DNA from: Candidatus Cloacimonadota bacterium
GTDB lineage: Bacteria; Cloacimonadota; Cloacimonadia; Cloacimonadales; Cloacimonadaceae
Length of the DNA stretch: 14,047 bases
NCBI GenBank assembly: GCA_023228125.1
Contig: JALOBT010000055.1
Span: forward strand, 1-14,047
Direction: 5' to 3'
Positions 8,930-14,047 of the stretch are shown here, one piece after another. Below the pieces are notes generated by a model. The model had not been told where the DNA came from. It did not search any database and saw only the letters and a program-made list of their open reading frames with translations. How positions within the stretch are numbered: the stretch's first letter is position 1; every line of letters begins with the position of its first letter. The position numbers and the translations under genes were made by a program.

Positions 8930-9487
8930 ATGAAAAAAGTCCTTTTTATCCTGTTGGTCGTGAGCCTGGTTCTGATCATCTCTGGCTGCGGCTCAAACAA
9001 AAAAGCAGCTAAACCGGATGGAAATCAGGTCTATCGCCCCGGTTGGTGGAGTGAACAGAAAGAAGCAGATTATGTATGCACCTACGGTCAAAGTGCAAAC
9101 TTGAGTGAAAACGCTTCCATCACCGCTGCGCGGAGCATTGCCATGTCCGATGCTGCCCAATATGTGCAAACAAACGTGGAAAGCATGATGAAATTCTATC
9201 TGGAAGAAGCCGGAGTGGTGGATCCACAATTGCTTAGCCTCACTTCAAACGTCATCAAAAACTCTGCCAAAGCTCAGTTTTCTGGAGCTATCGTAGGCAA
9301 GATTGAGACCCGCCGGGTGGATGAAGGCAATGGCCCCAGATTCAAAACCTGGATTCAGATGAAAATTCCCAAGGAACAGGTCGATAAAACAGTATTGTCA
9401 AACATCCGCAATGAAGAAGCTCTGTACAATCAGTTCAAGGCTTCCCAATCCTTCCAGGAGCTGGAAGAGCAGATGAAGAAACACTAA
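8930..9487 (+). CDS. LPP20-family lipoprotein
   Basis: A 185-residue protein with a classic lipoprotein signal: MKK, a hydrophobic core at 4-16, and lipobox ISGC with cysteine 20. The mature part starts with a charged linker, then PGWWSEQ and YGQSANLSENASITAARSIA, the pattern of LPP20-like proteins, in which a tryptophan-containing start is followed by a helix of repeated small residues that 'activates' an alpha/beta domain. The C-terminus (about 160-185) is a charged helix rich in Glu, Gln and Lys. I chose ATG 8930 over the in-frame ATG 8912 because GGAGG stands 4 bases before it and the signal peptide then begins properly with MKK. Homologues are abundant envelope lipoproteins of unclear function. 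The gene appears to be a single-gene unit. Confidence 0.8.
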   Translation: MKKVLFILLVVSLVLIISGCGSNKKAAKPDGNQVYRPGWWSEQKEADYVCTYGQSANLSENASITAARSIAMSDAAQYVQTNVESMMKFYLEEAGVVDPQLLSLTSNVIKNSAKAQFSGAIVGKIETRRVDEGNGPRFKTWIQMKIPKEQVDKTVLSNIRNEEALYNQFKASQSFQELEEQMKKH

Positions 9488-9510
9488 TAAGGTATTTTAA
9501 CTTCAAACAA

Positions 9511-9555
9511 GCGCAGACTGGCAATCTGCTTTGGTGCAGATTGTCAGTCTTGCGC
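9511..9555 (+). terminator. Long hairpin between convergent genes (likely terminator or RNA-protecting stem)
   Basis: Arms 9511-9529 and 9536-9555 pair over 19 positions around a 6-base loop, with one bulged T. The only non-Watson-Crick position (G9521 with T9544) is a G-U pair in the plus-strand RNA but a C-A mismatch in the minus-strand RNA, favouring a role for the LPP20-like gene's transcript. There is no T-run after either arm, so it is not a textbook intrinsic terminator. Confidence 0.5.
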
Positions 9556-9579
9556 AATATTACTTGCGGCCAGGCCAAA

Positions 9580-10542
9580 CTAAAACTCAAGCTCCTGATA
9601 GCAATACCCCCTGTTTTTGCCATCCTTTTTTGCCCTGTACAGTGCCTTGTCTGCTTCGGCTACGATACTTTCTCGCTGAGGATTCTCACTTTGATAGGAC
9701 ATCCCAAGGCTTATAGTAAGGTTGATCTCTTTTTCGGAGCAATTTATCCGCATTTCAGACACAGCTTTGCGGATACGCTCTATTACGCCCATCGCCCCTT
9801 TCACGGTAGTCTCAGGAAGGACAAGCAGAAATTCCTCGCCGCCCCAGCGTCCCACAATATCCGAGATACGGATATTGCTGCGCAGCACTTTGGCCAGTTG
9901 CACCAACACTATGTCTCCACAATCGTGACCGTAGGTGTCGTTGACTATCTTAAAATTGTCGATATCGCACATGGCCACGCCCAAGCCCTTTTTGCTACGG
10001 GAACTACGCCGAATTTCTGTTTCGATAGCTTCTTCCAGTACTCTGCGATTGTACAAACTGGTCAGAGGATCCTTGCGGGCCATTGCTTGCAGCTTTTTCA
10101 TGGCTTCCTGCAATTCCAGATTCGTTCGGGAGAGCTGGGAATTTAGCTTTTCCAGGTTCTCTTCAGCCTTTTTCTGGGGATCGATATTTACAAACAAGCC
10201 CAGGATGCAGCACAGCTTGCCATCTTCATCAAAGAGAGCCGTCACATGAAGGTCTGCCCAAAATATTTGGCCATCTTTGCAGAGGTATCTGCGGGTGGTG
10301 CGGATTGAGGGAACCTTTTTATTGATAAGAAGGCTATAATTCAGGTCGCTGTTTTTCCTGTCTTCTTTGGGCGTGACGTCAGACACGAGCAGCTTCTTGG
10401 CCTCTTCTTCGCTATAGCCCAGAAAGTTACTCCAGGCAGGATTTACGTTCATGTATTTGCCGTTGATATCGGTGATTCCTATTGCCACGACGGTAGAATT
10501 GAAAATCTTACTATATATAGTAGTTTGATCTTTGTCTTTCAC
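9580..10542 (-). CDS. PAS-GGDEF diguanylate cyclase
   Basis: A 320-residue soluble protein that would make cyclic di-GMP from two GTP. A PAS sensor domain spans about 10-120 (ITDINGKYMNVNPAWSNFLGYS is typical), followed by a coiled-coil linker (about 122-155) and a GGDEF domain (about 156-320). The active-site motif is GGEEF at 234-238, an accepted active variant. An RxxD product-inhibition site, RISD at 225-228, sits five residues before it, so feedback by c-di-GMP is expected. No membrane segment or signal peptide is seen. The start is GTG at 10542, four bases after a perfect AGGAGG (10552-10547). No clear promoter is seen between the ferritin terminator and the start. The ligand of the PAS domain cannot be told from sequence. 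Confidence 0.92.
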   Translation of the reverse strand: MKDKDQTTIYSKIFNSTVVAIGITDINGKYMNVNPAWSNFLGYSEEEAKKLLVSDVTPKEDRKNSDLNYSLLINKKVPSIRTTRRYLCKDGQIFWADLHVTALFDEDGKLCCILGLFVNIDPQKKAEENLEKLNSQLSRTNLELQEAMKKLQAMARKDPLTSLYNRRVLEEAIETEIRRSSRSKKGLGVAMCDIDNFKIVNDTYGHDCGDIVLVQLAKVLRSNIRISDIVGRWGGEEFLLVLPETTVKGAMGVIERIRKAVSEMRINCSEKEINLTISLGMSYQSENPQRESIVAEADKALYRAKKDGKNRGYCYQELEF

Positions 10543-10571
10543 AAAACCTCCTTATCTTTTTAGCTTAAATG

Positions 10572-10611
10572 AAAATGGGATACCAAGAGAGTTAAGGCTC
10601 TTAGTATCCCA
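10572..10611 (-). terminator. Intrinsic terminator of the ferritin gene (possibly bidirectional)
   Basis: Arms 10598-10611 and 10576-10589 pair over 14 positions with an 8-base loop, and TTTT follows on the minus strand (10575-10572). The single odd pair is G-U in the minus-strand RNA but C-A in the plus-strand RNA, which matches transcription from ferritin. A T5 run on the plus side (10615-10619) would also allow action in the other direction. Confidence 0.8.
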
Positions 10612-10642
10612 GAGTTTTTCTGACGGGAATCTTAGGCTTCTG

Positions 10643-11152
10643 CTATGCTTCATTTTCCGGAACAAAGGTTCTTTGAGCCAGTTCGCGGTCTATCATCATG
10701 ATGCCATGGCCGTGATCTCCCACCATTTTTAGCATATTTACGATGCGATCCACAGAGGATTCTTCTTCCACCTGTTCATCGATAAACCATTGTAAAAAGC
10801 TCTTGGTAGCGTGATCTTTTTCCTTGATAGCCAGGTCCATCAGCTCATCGATGGATTTTGAGATGAATTTCTCATGGTCCAGGGACTCTTGGAAAGCCTT
10901 GAGCGGAGTCTTAAAATCCACTGCGGGGCCTTCGATGGCTTTGAGCTTTACCCTGGCTCCACGTTCGATAAGATAATTGAAGAATTTCATGGCATGAAAG
11001 TGCTCTTCCTGGGCTTGTGCACTCATCCAATTCGCCATACCATCTAAGTTCTGATCTGCAAACCAGGCCTGTATAGAGATATACAGGTATTCGGAAAAGA
11101 GCTCCTTATTGATTTGCTCGTTTATCGCTGTTATCATTTTTGTACTGATCAT
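10643..11152 (-). CDS. ftnA: Ferritin (iron storage, ferroxidase-competent)
   Basis: A 169-residue bacterial non-haem ferritin that would form 24-subunit shells, oxidise Fe(II) and store it as mineral. All ferroxidase ligands stand at the same positions as in E. coli FtnA: Glu17, Glu50, His53, Glu94, Gln127 and Glu130. The four-helix bundle is complete (helices about 6-35, 42-70, 89-117, 121-150), with the family-typical QAQEE-x-x-HAMKFF and LQWFIDEQVEEE stretches. I chose ATG 11152 because AGGAGG lies just upstream; an in-frame TTG at 11221 would add a 23-residue tail that no ferritin has and would run through the leader inverted repeat. The gene has its own promoter and terminator, so it is monocistronic. 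Confidence 0.96.
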   Translation of the reverse strand: MISTKMITAINEQINKELFSEYLYISIQAWFADQNLDGMANWMSAQAQEEHFHAMKFFNYLIERGARVKLKAIEGPAVDFKTPLKAFQESLDHEKFISKSIDELMDLAIKEKDHATKSFLQWFIDEQVEEESSVDRIVNMLKMVGDHGHGIMMIDRELAQRTFVPENEA

Positions 11153-11187
11153 TATTCCTCCTATAAGGGTTTTATTTTTTTCTATAC

Positions 11188-11208
11188 GCTCAGGTAAATC
11201 TTCTGAGC
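11188..11208 (-). promoter_or_regulatory. Inverted repeat in the ferritin leader
   Basis: GCTCAG (11188-11193) and CTGAGC (11203-11208) form a perfect 6-bp inverted repeat with a 9-base spacer, located between the predicted promoter and the ribosome site. It could be a repressor operator or a leader hairpin. It does not resemble a Fur box. Confidence 0.35.
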
Positions 11209-11248
11209 AGTCAAGCCTCAAAGCAGATACTTACAAGGCCATAAGAAT

Positions 11249-11276
11249 AGTATAGCCAAACAGGTCTAAAAATCAA
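11249..11276 (-). promoter_or_regulatory. Sigma70-type promoter of the ferritin gene
   Basis: On the minus strand TTGATT (11276-11271) is followed after 16 bp by TATACT (11254-11249). Transcription would begin near 11242, giving a leader of about 90 bases before the ATG at 11152. Confidence 0.6.
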
Positions 11277-11289
11277 CTAAAAGTTTTCA

Positions 11290-11314
11290 CAGCTTTGAAT
11301 ATATTTTCAAGCTG
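11290..11314 (-). terminator. Weak candidate terminator after mutM
   Basis: CAGCTTGAA (11314-11306) pairs with TTCAAAGCTG (11299-11290) on the minus strand with one bulged A and a 6-base loop. The following sequence is only mildly T-rich, so termination may be partial. It starts two bases after the mutM stop codon. Confidence 0.4.
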
Positions 11315-11316
11315 TC

Positions 11317-12120
11317 TTAATGTTGGCATTCTGGACAAAAGAAACTGGAGCGGCCTGCCAGCTTGAGATTTTGCACAGCATGTCCCAGCGGGCATTCCCG
11401 CTTTTGATAGACCCGTAAAAAGTGTTGGAATTCCCCAGTTTTGTCATCGATCTGGCGATAGTCTGAGATGCTGGTGCCTCCTACTGCCAAAGCCTCCTGG
11501 AGCACTTCTTTGGTCTGCTTCACGAGCTCGCGCAGCTCTTTTGGGCAGAGGCTAAGGCCGGATCTGTCTGGCCGGATTCCGCTTCTGAAGAGCAGCTCGC
11601 AGACGTAGATATTTCCCAGACCAGCTACAAGGCCCTGATCCAATAGCAGATTCTTCACCGGTGCTTTGCGGCCTTTGAATACCCGCCTCAGATAAGAGGG
11701 GCTAAAATCCCCCGAAAGCGGCTCTGGCCCCAAAGCGGGCAGGTATTTTTCCAGATTGGAGCTATCCAGCACAGTGATCTTGCCAAAGGTGCGGATATCT
11801 ATGAAGCGCAGGGCCTCATCGCTTGCGAGCAGGAGGCGAGCGCGCTCATGTTTGAGTGGTTCATCCGGCCGAGGCTCATAGACCAGCTTGCCGGTCATCC
11901 GCAGATGGATGATGATACTGGCGGAACTATCCAAATGCAGGATCATGTATTTTCCGCGGCGCTCAGCTTTTGATAGCCTCGCAGGGAAAGGATCGCGGTC
12001 CAGATCAGGATCGACGATCACGGTGCCCGGATAGTAACATTCCAGGCCTGTGATGCTCTTGCTTTCCAGGACTTCGGCCAGACCATCCAATACGGTCTGT
12101 ACTTCAGGAAGCTCCGGCAT
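11317..12120 (-). CDS. mutM: Formamidopyrimidine-DNA glycosylase (8-oxoguanine repair)
   Basis: A 267-residue Fpg/MutM, close to the family's usual 270. It begins MPELPEV; Pro2 (the N-terminal nucleophile after Met removal) and Glu3 form the active site. Lys57 (GKYMILHL) matches the conserved beta-turn lysine, and LRMTGK and DIRTFG supply the Met, Arg and Phe that fill the gap left by the flipped base. GLGNIYVCE marks the helix-two-turn-helix. The zinc finger is unusual: instead of CxxC...CxxC it reads Cys243-Pro-Leu-Gly-His247 ... Cys262-x-x-Cys265, so one cysteine is missing and His247 may take its place. Arg257 (GRSS) is kept. The enzyme excises oxidised purines and nicks the strand. Its ATG shares one base with the trxB stop, so it is translated as part of the pdo-trxB-mutM operon. 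Confidence 0.96.
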   Translation of the reverse strand: MPELPEVQTVLDGLAEVLESKSITGLECYYPGTVIVDPDLDRDPFPARLSKAERRGKYMILHLDSSASIIIHLRMTGKLVYEPRPDEPLKHERARLLLASDEALRFIDIRTFGKITVLDSSNLEKYLPALGPEPLSGDFSPSYLRRVFKGRKAPVKNLLLDQGLVAGLGNIYVCELLFRSGIRPDRSGLSLCPKELRELVKQTKEVLQEALAVGGTSISDYRQIDDKTGEFQHFLRVYQKRECPLGHAVQNLKLAGRSSFFCPECQH

Positions 12121-13085
12121 CAGCTTTCTTGATCATCGAGATACTTGTGAATCTTGTAAGCAGCCAAAGCTCCGTCTCCCACAGCCGTGGCTACCTGTCT
12201 GAGCGCTTTGGCCTCCACATCTCCCGCGGCGTAAACCCCGGCTTGAGAGGTGCTGTGATCCCGATCCGTCACTATATAGCCATGCTCCAGATCTATCTGT
12301 CCTTCAAAGAGTCTGGTATTTGGAATCGCACCGATAAAGACAAAGGCGCCATCTACTTCCAGCTCGCTGCTTTCTGAACTTTTATTGTTTTTGAGGATTA
12401 CCTTGCGGGGCTCCTTGTCAAAATCAAAGCTCGTAACTACGGTGTTTGTGATCAGCTCAATTTTGGGATTTGCCTTTACTTTATCGATCAAAATCCGGTC
12501 TGCTTGAAACTTATCCAGCATATGAATGATGTGGATTTTGGAGGCATATTTAGCGATGAACAGGGATTCTTCAAAGGCACTATTGCCTCCACCTACTACT
12601 GCCACGGTTTTATCCGGATAAAAAGGCCCATCGCAGGTGGCACAATAGGATACGCCCTTACCGGAATATTCCTGCTCACCGGGGACGCCCAGCTTGCGTG
12701 GTGAACTTCCTGTGGAGATCAGAATTGTGCGTGCTTTCCAGGTATTTACCGCAGTTACCACTTCCTTAATCTCGGCAGAGAGCTCCACTTTTATCACGTC
12801 TTCATACTCTATTTCGAGGCCAAATAACTTCGCTTGATTTTCCATGTCCTTGGCCAGTTTTGCGCCCAATACGGGCTCGGGAAAGCCGGGGTAATTTTCC
12901 ACCCACTCTGTGGTGGTAAGCTGTCCGCCGGTCATGGGAGCCCTTTCTATCATCAAGGTCCGCAGCTTGTAACGCGCAGCATAAAGGCCGCAAGTGAGCC
13001 CGGCCGGACCTCCCCCAATGATGATAAGATCATATAGCTCGGAGCTATCGGCATCTGAGCCAAGATTCACGGAGAAATCAAGCAT
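12120..13085 (-). CDS. trxB: Thioredoxin reductase-like flavoprotein with altered pyridine-nucleotide site
   Basis: A 321-residue two-domain flavoprotein. The FAD-binding GGGPAG is at 24-29, the redox pair Cys148-Ala-Thr-Cys151 is in SYCATCDG, the nucleotide-binding glycine motif GGGNSA is at 165-170, and the C-terminal FAD motif AAGDVEAKALRQVATA is intact. The usual HRRxxxRA stretch that holds the 2'-phosphate of NADPH reads HMLDKFQA (188-195) here, so both paired arginines and the third are gone. The protein probably uses NADH or another donor rather than NADPH; this is inference. A leading stretch of about 17 residues precedes the first beta strand. The start overlaps the end of pdo by 8 bases and the stop overlaps mutM by 1, so it is likely the reductase of the neighbouring Pdo. 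Confidence 0.93.
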   Translation of the reverse strand: MLDFSVNLGSDADSSELYDLIIIGGGPAGLTCGLYAARYKLRTLMIERAPMTGGQLTTTEWVENYPGFPEPVLGAKLAKDMENQAKLFGLEIEYEDVIKVELSAEIKEVVTAVNTWKARTILISTGSSPRKLGVPGEQEYSGKGVSYCATCDGPFYPDKTVAVVGGGNSAFEESLFIAKYASKIHIIHMLDKFQADRILIDKVKANPKIELITNTVVTSFDFDKEPRKVILKNNKSSESSELEVDGAFVFIGAIPNTRLFEGQIDLEHGYIVTDRDHSTSQAGVYAAGDVEAKALRQVATAVGDGALAAYKIHKYLDDQES

Positions 13086-13725
13086 CTTTCACAGCCTCTT
13101 CTATCTTCCCCATCACCATCGCTTCCGGAGCGGCACCTTCCAGATACCATTTTTCATTGATCACAGTGCGCGGCACACCTTCTACGGAGTATTTCTGGGT
13201 GAGCTGCGGGAAGCCTGAAATCTCTACCATGTCAGCTGTGATTTTATCACTATAATAAGCCATTTGATGCGCCAACATCACGGCTTTGGGGCAATATGGG
13301 CAGGTGGGCATCACAAAGACCTGCATGTGAACCGGTTTGTCCAAGCTATCCATGAACTTCTTGCCTTCATCGGTGATTTTGTGTTTTCCGCTGGAGACCA
13401 GCAGAATAGCAGCCAGGAGCGAGGAAAATTCGTAGCCCGCCGGGATGCCAAAAAAGCGGATACCGTAATCTTTTTCACCCATTACTGCGATAGCCGGGAT
13501 TTTATCTATGCCGTACTTTTTTGCGGCAGCACTGTCGCTTTCAAATTGATGAACCTCGAGCTTGAGCAGCTTGTTTGTGCTCAGCAATTCTTCCAAAAGT
13601 TGATGGGTTTCTTTGCAATAGTTGCACTCAATCCCTTGAGTAAAGAGCACCAGGCGCACTTCTTTCACCATGTTTTGCAATGCTTTTGTTGTGTCTTTTA
13701 TTACGTTTTCAGCGAGAATAGCCAT
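13078..13725 (-). CDS. pdo: Protein disulfide oxidoreductase (two thioredoxin folds, glutaredoxin-like)
   Basis: A 215-residue cytoplasmic protein made of two thioredoxin-fold units, the size of known Pdo proteins (about 220-230). The N-terminal unit carries Cys34-Asn-Tyr-Cys37 and cis-proline Pro77 (KIPAI); the C-terminal unit carries Cys142-Pro-Tyr-Cys145 and cis-proline Pro185 (GVPRT). Both redox sites therefore look intact; the C-terminal CPYC is the usual functional site, and CNYC is an uncommon variant of the N-terminal one. Such proteins reduce or shuffle protein disulfides and are recharged by TrxB, whose gene follows with an 8-base overlap. No signal peptide. The start ATG 13725 has AGGAGG (13736-13731) five bases upstream and a promoter 35-60 bases upstream. 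Confidence 0.92.
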   Translation of the reverse strand: MAILAENVIKDTTKALQNMVKEVRLVLFTQGIECNYCKETHQLLEELLSTNKLLKLEVHQFESDSAAAKKYGIDKIPAIAVMGEKDYGIRFFGIPAGYEFSSLLAAILLVSSGKHKITDEGKKFMDSLDKPVHMQVFVMPTCPYCPKAVMLAHQMAYYSDKITADMVEISGFPQLTQKYSVEGVPRTVINEKWYLEGAAPEAMVMGKIEEAVKDA

Positions 13726-13759
13726 ATTCTCCTCCTCTTTTTGTAGATTCTTAAGTAAT

Positions 13760-13787
13760 AGTATAACGTACCTTCGTTTGCAGGCAA
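13760..13787 (-). promoter_or_regulatory. Sigma70-type promoter of the pdo-trxB-mutM operon
   Basis: On the minus strand TTGCCT (13787-13782) is followed after 16 bp by TATACT (13765-13760), the same -10 box and spacing as the ferritin promoter. Transcription would start near 13753, leaving a short leader of about 28 bases with a strong ribosome site. Confidence 0.6.
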
Positions 13788-13823
13788 GTATTACTGAGAG
13801 TTGTAGGAGGTTGGCGTTTTATC

Positions 13824-13880
13824 GTAGGGGCGTTGGGCCTAACGCCCAAACCGCCCCCCAAACCGCCGCCCAAACCGTGG
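13824..13880. repeat. REP-like hairpin joined to a 12-bp tandem repeat
   Basis: GGGCGTT (13828-13834) and AACGCCC (13841-13847) form a perfect 7-bp stem with a 6-base loop. The right arm runs into three copies, spaced exactly 12 bp, of CCCAAACCG (13845, 13857, 13869). The opening GTAGGGGCG recalls REP-like intergenic elements known from several phyla; that comparison is from memory. The GC content is well above the surroundings. Confidence 0.55.
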
Positions 13881-13922
13881 TGGACTCGTTTTGTGGCGTG
13901 TCACCCTTTTAAGTAGCCACCC

Positions 13923-13931
13923 TGTGGATAA
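13923..13931 (-). promoter_or_regulatory. Consensus DnaA box (single)
   Basis: TGTGGATAA on the plus strand reads TTATCCACA on the minus strand, an exact match to the 9-base DnaA consensus. I found no second box nearby, so it is more likely a titration or regulatory site, or chance, than part of an origin. Confidence 0.35.
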
Positions 13932-13979
13932 TCCAGCATTCTGGTCTGCTTCTTTCTGCCTTTGGGAACTTAATCACCC

Positions 13980-14036
13980 CTTCATCTACCCTTAATCAAG
14001 CGTTAATTATTAACGCTTGATTAAGGGTAGATAAAG
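13980..14036. repeat. Near-perfect long palindrome
   Basis: Arms 13984-14007 and 14009-14032 are perfect 24-bp reverse complements around a single central T (14008). Past one mismatch (13983/14033) three more pairs match (13980-13982 with 14034-14036). The arm core includes ACCCTTAATCAAGCG. No T-run follows on either strand, so it is not a standard intrinsic terminator. Confidence 0.9.
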
Positions 14037-14047
14037 ATATGATCGAC

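Larger units (their letters stand above)
13726..14047. other. Non-coding right end: promoter, REP-like repeat, DnaA box, palindrome
   Basis: This stretch upstream of pdo holds no credible gene. It contains the pdo promoter (13760-13787), the hairpin and tandem repeat (13824-13880), a DnaA-box sequence (13923-13931) and the long palindrome (13980-14036). An 80-codon open frame on the plus strand ending at 13912 has no ribosome site, runs antisense into pdo and owes part of its length to the 12-bp repeat. Confidence 0.6.

Noticed and set aside
9541..10146. A 201-codon plus-strand frame opposite the diguanylate cyclase
   Set aside because: It is antisense to a well-supported GGDEF domain, begins inside the intergenic hairpin and shows no domain of its own.
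10509..10522. 14-bp palindrome TACTATATATAGTA near the start of the cyclase gene
   Set aside because: It lies within codons 7-11 and low-complexity TA runs produce such palindromes easily; no further sign of an operator.
11153..11221. Upstream TTG start extending ferritin by 23 residues
   Set aside because: The extension runs through the leader inverted repeat and ribosome site, lacks ferritin-like sequence, and the ATG at 11152 places every ferroxidase ligand at the E. coli positions.
13845..13880. 12-bp repeats as a CRISPR array
   Set aside because: Units are too short and directly joined without spacers, and no cas gene is present.
13923..13931. Replication origin at the right end
   Set aside because: Only one DnaA box was found, with no AT-rich unwinding element or dnaA/dnaN/gidA neighbour.
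13980..14036. The palindrome as an intrinsic terminator
   Set aside because: Neither strand has a T-run after the stem, and the centre is AT-rich rather than GC-rich.

Overview
The window looks like chromosomal DNA of an anaerobic, double-membraned (diderm) bacterium. Three genes encode lipoproteins with clear lipoboxes. Base composition is near even, coding density is high, and neighbouring genes often overlap by a few bases. The mix of a cyclic-glucan-synthase-type giant protein, a two-thioredoxin-fold disulfide oxidoreductase, ferritin and LPP20-type lipoprotein would fit a Cloacimonadota/FCB-type anaerobe, but that placement is a guess; no rRNA or other marker is present to settle it.

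Layout. (1) 2-6115 (+): the C-terminal ~2,040 residues of a very large membrane glycan enzyme (cyclic beta-1,2-glucan synthase/GH94 family), cut by the left window edge. (2) 6260-8814 (+): a compact operon behind a strong promoter: two small NTF2-like lipoproteins, ruvX and mltG, every junction overlapping. (3) 8930-9487 (+): an LPP20-like lipoprotein, ending in a long hairpin shared with the convergent gene. (4) 9580-10542 (-): a PAS-GGDEF diguanylate cyclase. (5) 10643-11152 (-): ferritin with its own promoter, leader inverted repeat and good terminator. (6) 11317-13725 (-): a translationally coupled operon pdo-trxB-mutM (two-fold glutaredoxin-like protein, its likely reductase, and the 8-oxoguanine glycosylase) behind a clear promoter. 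(7) 13788-14047: non-coding DNA with a REP-like hairpin, a 12-bp tandem repeat, one consensus DnaA box and a near-perfect 49-bp palindrome.

How the parts fit. The left half is about the cell envelope: periplasmic glucan synthesis, lipoproteins, and MltG, which ends peptidoglycan strands. The right half is a stress-defence block: ferritin stores iron and limits Fenton chemistry, Pdo/TrxB repair protein thiols, and MutM removes oxidised guanine. Three promoters (6260, 11276, 13787) share a 16-bp spacer and a TAtaCT/TAATCT-like -10 box. No complete unknown defence or mobile system is visible. The most unusual items are the right-edge palindrome, a TrxB lacking the usual NADPH-phosphate-binding arginines, a MutM with an altered zinc finger, and a predicted leaderless lipoprotein message.
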